NCBI RefSeq assembly: GCF_902859705.1
Contig: NZ_CADIJO010000002.1
Span: 434,001 to 498,000, forward strand
Direction of reading: 5' to 3'
DNA length: 64,000 nt
DNA from: Achromobacter deleyi
Lineage (GTDB): Bacteria; Pseudomonadota; Gammaproteobacteria; Burkholderiales; Burkholderiaceae_B
Each line of letters starts with the position of its first letter. Position 1 is the stretch's first letter. The notes beneath the pieces are model-generated. The model had not been told where the DNA came from and made no database searches. It saw only the letters and a list, made by a program, of their open reading frames with translations. The position numbers and the translations under genes are program-made. This document shows, in pieces, positions 61,008 through 64,000 of the stretch.

Positions 61008-63539
61008 ATGCTCCCAGCCTTGCCGCCCGTGTTTCCCCGCCGTCTTGGCGCCGCTTTACTGACGTTGGCCGGCCTGTTTGCCGTTGCCGCGCCGCCGCCG
61101 GCTGCGGCCTACGACATCGGCGCCGTGATCGACGCGGTGCGCCTGTCGCGCTATCCGCTGCGCGAACCCGAACGCCGCGCCTGGGGCACCGAGAATGCCA
61201 AGGACGCGCTGCTGGTCGGGCAGATGGAAAACCGGCTGTACCTGTACCGCTACGTCCGGGGCGCGCAAGCCGGCGCGGCGGCGGAACTGGCCTTTCGGTC
61301 GCGGCCGCTGGTGATCGATCCGGCCGGCTGGAATGTCTCGCGGCAAGAGACCGTCAGCGTGGCGGCGCCGCGCGAGGGGCAGTCGTTCTACTGGGTGGCC
61401 TATACCTACAACGACGCCGACGGCAGCCAGGCCAATGGCTTTCTGGTGGATGCGACCGGCGCGGCGGTGACGGTGCATGCGGATGCCGCCCGCGTGGTGG
61501 CGACGGCCGACCGCCCCTGGGACGACGCGCGGCGCGCGGCGGCGCTGGCCACGCTCAAGCCCGCGCTGGTGGCGTATCCCAGCCCGCTCAAGGCATTTCC
61601 TGCGGACGTTCGTTTCGAATACCAGGCGCCGGTCGATGGGGCTGCCACCTTCCGCAAGCTGCACCAGGTGGCGTTCGCCATTCCCCGCAGCAAGGCCGCC
61701 GAGTTCAACCGGGCGCTGGCGGACCTGCGCCGCTTCGTGCTGGAAACGGACTATCGCGAGATCGATCCGGCTGGCCAGGACCCCGAGGCCCTGGCCGCCT
61801 TGAACGACTACGGTTTCTGGCTGGCCGAGGCCGGCAACCCGGCCGAGGCCGACGCGGTGCTGGGCGAGGTGCTGCGGCGCGACCCGGCGCGCACGCCCGC
61901 CTACCTGAACCGCGCCGATGCGCGCCTGAAACTGCGCGACCAGCGGCGCGATCAGCGCAGCTATTTCGAAACCTTGGCGCAGGAAGACTACCGCCTGTAT
62001 TGCACGCGCCGCCTGGCCGCGGGCGAGCCGATTCCGGCCAAGGTGGCCGAGCGTATCGGCGCGGCGCTGGGCGCCAAGGCATTGGATGCGGTGGCATGCC
62101 GGCCCCGGCTGGCGATTTTCCAGGCGATCCGGGCGGGCGACCTGGACGCCGTGCGCGCGGAACTGGCGCGCGGGCAGGACCCCGACGGCGTCAACGAAAA
62201 CGGCGTGTCGGCGCTGAATGCGGCCACGTCCGCCAAGCAGATCGAGATGGTGCGCGCGCTGCTGGCGGCGGGCGCACGGGTCGACGCACCCACGCGCGGC
62301 GCGCCGCTCGTGTCCAGCGCCTTGCCGGATGGCCGCGATACCCGCCCGCTGGCCGAACGTTATGCGCTGGCCGACGTGCTGGTGGCGGCGGGCGCGTCGC
62401 TCGAAGCCCCCGATTCCAACGGCACGCCGCTGCTGCTGCGCCGGGTGGCGTATTCGGCCGAGGACAAGGACACGCTGGACTACCTGCTGGCCAAGGGCGC
62501 CAACCCCAACGGCCGCGACAAGAGCGGACGCACGGTGCTGCACGCGGCCATGGGCAGCCCGGCCCGGTTCTGGTTCGCCGAGAAGCTCCTGGCCAAGGGC
62601 GCCGACATCAACGCGGCCTATATCCGCATGTACTACGGCAGCCAGGCCATGTGGGAAACCCCGTTGCTGGAGGCGCTGCGCGAAGCGCCCGTCGAAGACC
62701 TGAAGCCGCAGTCCGCCTACGTTCCGTCCGAGCGCGTGGCGTTTGCGCTGGCGCATGGCGCGGACCCGGCGGTGGGCGGCTACGGGCCCAAGGATGGCCA
62801 GGTGCGCGCCGGCCTGGACGAGGCGTTCAGCCTGGCGGCGCGGCTGTTGTCGCCTGAACTGGTCGACCAGTTGGCACAGGCCGCCGCCGGCAAGCCGCAT
62901 GCGCCCATGACGACGGCGCCGATATCCAGCCTGTTGCGCCAATGGAACGAGGTGGAACTGCGGGCCGACGCGAAACAGAACAGCGCCGAATGGGACGGCC
63001 AGCGCGCCCGGCTGCGCGCCACCGCCGACCGCCTGCTGGCGGCAGGCGTGCCGTTGGCGTATGTGGGCAGCGCGACAGGCACCGTGAACAACCAGATCGC
63101 GCCGCTGTCGCTGCCGTGGCTGCCGGATGACCTGTATCAGGCCTGGCTGGCGGCCGGGGCTGATCCGTCGGACCGCAGCGACGGGTCCCTGCGCCTGCGC
63201 GGCGTTTCCGACCCCGGCGCGCTGCCGCTGGTGATCATGCTGCAGCAGGGCAACGAGGCCAAGGTACGCATGCTGCTCGAGCACGCTGCCGCCTTGTACG
63301 CCACGCCGGCGCGTTGCGGCATGGCGGTGGCGGATATGCTGGCCTGGCAGGGCAGCGATGGCGGCCCCTTGTCGCCGTCGGCGGCGCGGGCGATGAAACA
63401 GGTGCTGGACGGCGCCGCCAACGCGCCTGCCTGCGATCTGGACCAGGGTGCGCGGGTGCAGCCGTATGTCGGCATGACCGCGCGGCAACTGGCGGACAGG
63501 CTGGGCATCACGCTCGTGGTGAAGGCGCCGGGCCAATAA
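61008..63539 (+). CDS. Large exported ankyrin/TPR-repeat protein
   Basis: An 843-residue protein with a signal peptide (residues 1-35, FPRRLGAALLTLAGLFAVAA). The first part (about 40-260) is a beta-rich domain of unknown type, then a TPR-like segment (LNDYGFWLAEAGNPAEADAV; LGEVLRRDPARTPAYLNRAD). Ankyrin repeats follow between about 395 and 620 (GVSALNAATSAKQIEMVRAL; LAKGANPNGRDKSGRTVLHA), with a further set near the C-terminus. It is likely a periplasmic scaffold. ATG at 61008; longer frames start in the nifQ promoter. It is convergent with the cyo operon across the terminator at 63562. Confidence 0.85.
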   Translation: MLPALPPVFPRRLGAALLTLAGLFAVAAPPPAAAYDIGAVIDAVRLSRYPLREPERRAWGTENAKDALLVGQMENRLYLYRYVRGAQAGAAAELAFRSRPLVIDPAGWNVSRQETVSVAAPREGQSFYWVAYTYNDADGSQANGFLVDATGAAVTVHADAARVVATADRPWDDARRAAALATLKPALVAYPSPLKAFPADVRFEYQAPVDGAATFRKLHQVAFAIPRSKAAEFNRALADLRRFVLETDYREIDPAGQDPEALAALNDYGFWLAEAGNPAEADAVLGEVLRRDPARTPAYLNRADARLKLRDQRRDQRSYFETLAQEDYRLYCTRRLAAGEPIPAKVAERIGAALGAKALDAVACRPRLAIFQAIRAGDLDAVRAELARGQDPDGVNENGVSALNAATSAKQIEMVRALLAAGARVDAPTRGAPLVSSALPDGRDTRPLAERYALADVLVAAGASLEAPDSNGTPLLLRRVAYSAEDKDTLDYLLAKGANPNGRDKSGRTVLHAAMGSPARFWFAEKLLAKGADINAAYIRMYYGSQAMWETPLLEALREAPVEDLKPQSAYVPSERVAFALAHGADPAVGGYGPKDGQVRAGLDEAFSLAARLLSPELVDQLAQAAAGKPHAPMTTAPISSLLRQWNEVELRADAKQNSAEWDGQRARLRATADRLLAAGVPLAYVGSATGTVNNQIAPLSLPWLPDDLYQAWLAAGADPSDRSDGSLRLRGVSDPGALPLVIMLQQGNEAKVRMLLEHAAALYATPARCGMAVADMLAWQGSDGGPLSPSAARAMKQVLDGAANAPACDLDQGARVQPYVGMTARQLADRLGITLVVKAPGQ

Positions 63540-63561
63540 GCCAGGCGCATCCCGCAAAAAA

Positions 63562-63587
63562 AAACAGGCGCCGCAAGGCGCCTGTTT
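63562..63587. terminator. Bidirectional intrinsic terminator
   Basis: AAACAGGCGCC, loop GCAA, GGCGCCTGTTT: a perfect 11-bp stem with a stable tetraloop. An A-run upstream and T-run in the stem serve both strands, ending the ankyrin gene and the cyo operon. Confidence 0.9.
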
Positions 63588-63608
63588 GTCGTCAGCGAGT
63601 GACGGGTC

Positions 63609-63959
63609 TTACATGGCGTGGCCCATGTTGACGTTCATGTTGTATAGGACCCAGGCCGAACCGCCGACGATGATGGCGATGATCAGCACGGTGAAGACAA
63701 ACGTGGCCAGGTTGTCGCGGGCCGATTTCGAAGCGCCCATGTGCAGGAAGTACACCAGCTGAACCAGCAGCTGGAGCACGCACAGCGCCACCACGCCGAT
63801 GATCGTGATGGTGTGGGACAGCGCGCCGCTCATCACCAGGCCGAACGAGCCGAAGGTGAGCAGAAGCGAGAGCACGAAACCGATGATGTAGGACTTCAGG
63901 CTGCCGTGGTCGGCGGCGTGATCGTCGTGGCCGTGTGCGGCCGCAGCGGAGTGCGACAT
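63609..63959 (-). CDS. cyoD: Cytochrome bo quinol oxidase subunit IV (CyoD)
   Basis: A 116-residue membrane protein with a His-rich N-terminus (AAAAHGHDDHAADHG) and three helices: LKSYIIGFVLSLLLTFGSFG, TITIIGVVALCVLQLLVQLV and FTVLIIAIIVGGSAWVLYNM. CyoD aids assembly of the proton-pumping ubiquinol oxidase. Its start overlaps the stop of cyoC (TGATG). It is the last cyo gene before the terminator; no cyoE lies directly after it. Confidence 0.93.
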   Translation of the reverse strand: MSHSAAAAHGHDDHAADHGSLKSYIIGFVLSLLLTFGSFGLVMSGALSHTITIIGVVALCVLQLLVQLVYFLHMGASKSARDNLATFVFTVLIIAIIVGGSAWVLYNMNVNMGHAM

Positions 63960-64000
63960 CAGAGGGCTCCCAGAAGATAGACGAAGGTGAAGACGCAGAT
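63959..64000 (-). CDS. cyoC: Cytochrome bo quinol oxidase subunit III, C-terminal end only (CyoC, partial)
   Basis: The final 13 codons, ICVFTFVYLLGAL and stop, are visible before the window ends; this hydrophobic end matches CyoC. The rest lies outside. The 1-nt overlap with cyoD supports a cyoCD operon. Confidence 0.8.
   Translation of the reverse strand: MCVFTFVYLLGAL

Noticed and set aside
61056-63557. An 833-residue minus-strand frame over the ankyrin gene
   Set aside because: Antisense shadow; the plus strand has a signal peptide and clear ankyrin repeats.

Overview
The window is GC-rich (coding third positions almost always G or C), densely packed and free of insertion sequences, phage genes, tRNA or rRNA genes and CRISPR arrays. 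Gene content points to a betaproteobacterium of the Alcaligenaceae (Achromobacter/Bordetella type): two Bug/TctC-type periplasmic solute receptors, many LysR regulators, repeated FecI/FecR/TonB-receptor cassettes, a DUF4148 protein and a cyo-type quinol oxidase operon. The genus is an inference from content; no marker gene is present.

Layout. 1-1187: a cut membrane protein with a PTS EIIC-like domain and a small hypothetical gene. 1280-15503: three iron-uptake cassettes, each with a Fur-like site, a FecI-type ECF sigma factor, a FecR anti-sigma factor and a TonB-dependent receptor with an N-terminal signalling (STN) domain; an SDR/LysR pair lies between cassettes 1 and 2. 15561-21377: a beta-propeller lactonase-family protein, then a GntR regulator, an aconitase and a divergent Bug receptor around a TGCAT-type operator, suggesting tricarboxylate use. 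21397-23304: a hipBA-type toxin-antitoxin pair with three AT-rich operator-like repeats. 23342-24768: an AlkA glycosylase overlapping a 2OG-oxygenase-like gene with a damaged metal motif. 26620-30743: the RNA repair module rtcBA with divergent rtcR and a consensus sigma-54 promoter. 30840-39148: MgtC, VOC, an FGE-fold protein, AraC/AhpD-like pair, AlkB with a second 2OG oxygenase, a PLD lipoprotein, an XRE-cupin regulator with a large dyad on its start codon, and a GNAT enzyme. 39287-53203: mostly regulator-enzyme or regulator-transporter pairs (LysR/hydrolase, SDR, TauE/SafE, LysR, MATE/MarR, Bug-hydrolase-DUF1185/LysR, EamA/AraC, LysR). 53310-55604: malic enzyme MaeB. 55741-60818: small exported proteins, a methyltransferase, SlyX, the PQQ receptor PqqU and a NifQ-like protein with a Mo-box-like site upstream. 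61008-64000: a large exported ankyrin-repeat protein and the end of a cyo operon.

How the genes work together. Iron supply dominates the left quarter: Fur would repress the sigma factors, and each FecR/receptor pair would report ligand binding to its own sigma factor. DNA and RNA damage repair recurs (AlkA, AlkB, two further 2OG-oxygenase-like proteins, RtcAB). Carbon metabolism is represented by the aconitase/Bug locus, MaeB and the second Bug operon.

Most unusual signals: a 15-bp element shared by all three receptor leaders, inverted in one; a molybdenum-box-like site before a nifQ gene with no nif cluster in view; a 2OG-oxygenase paralogue whose HxD iron motif is lost; a 51-residue exported peptide behind two strong palindromes; and twin CCATTAATGG palindromes spaced exactly 40 bp apart.
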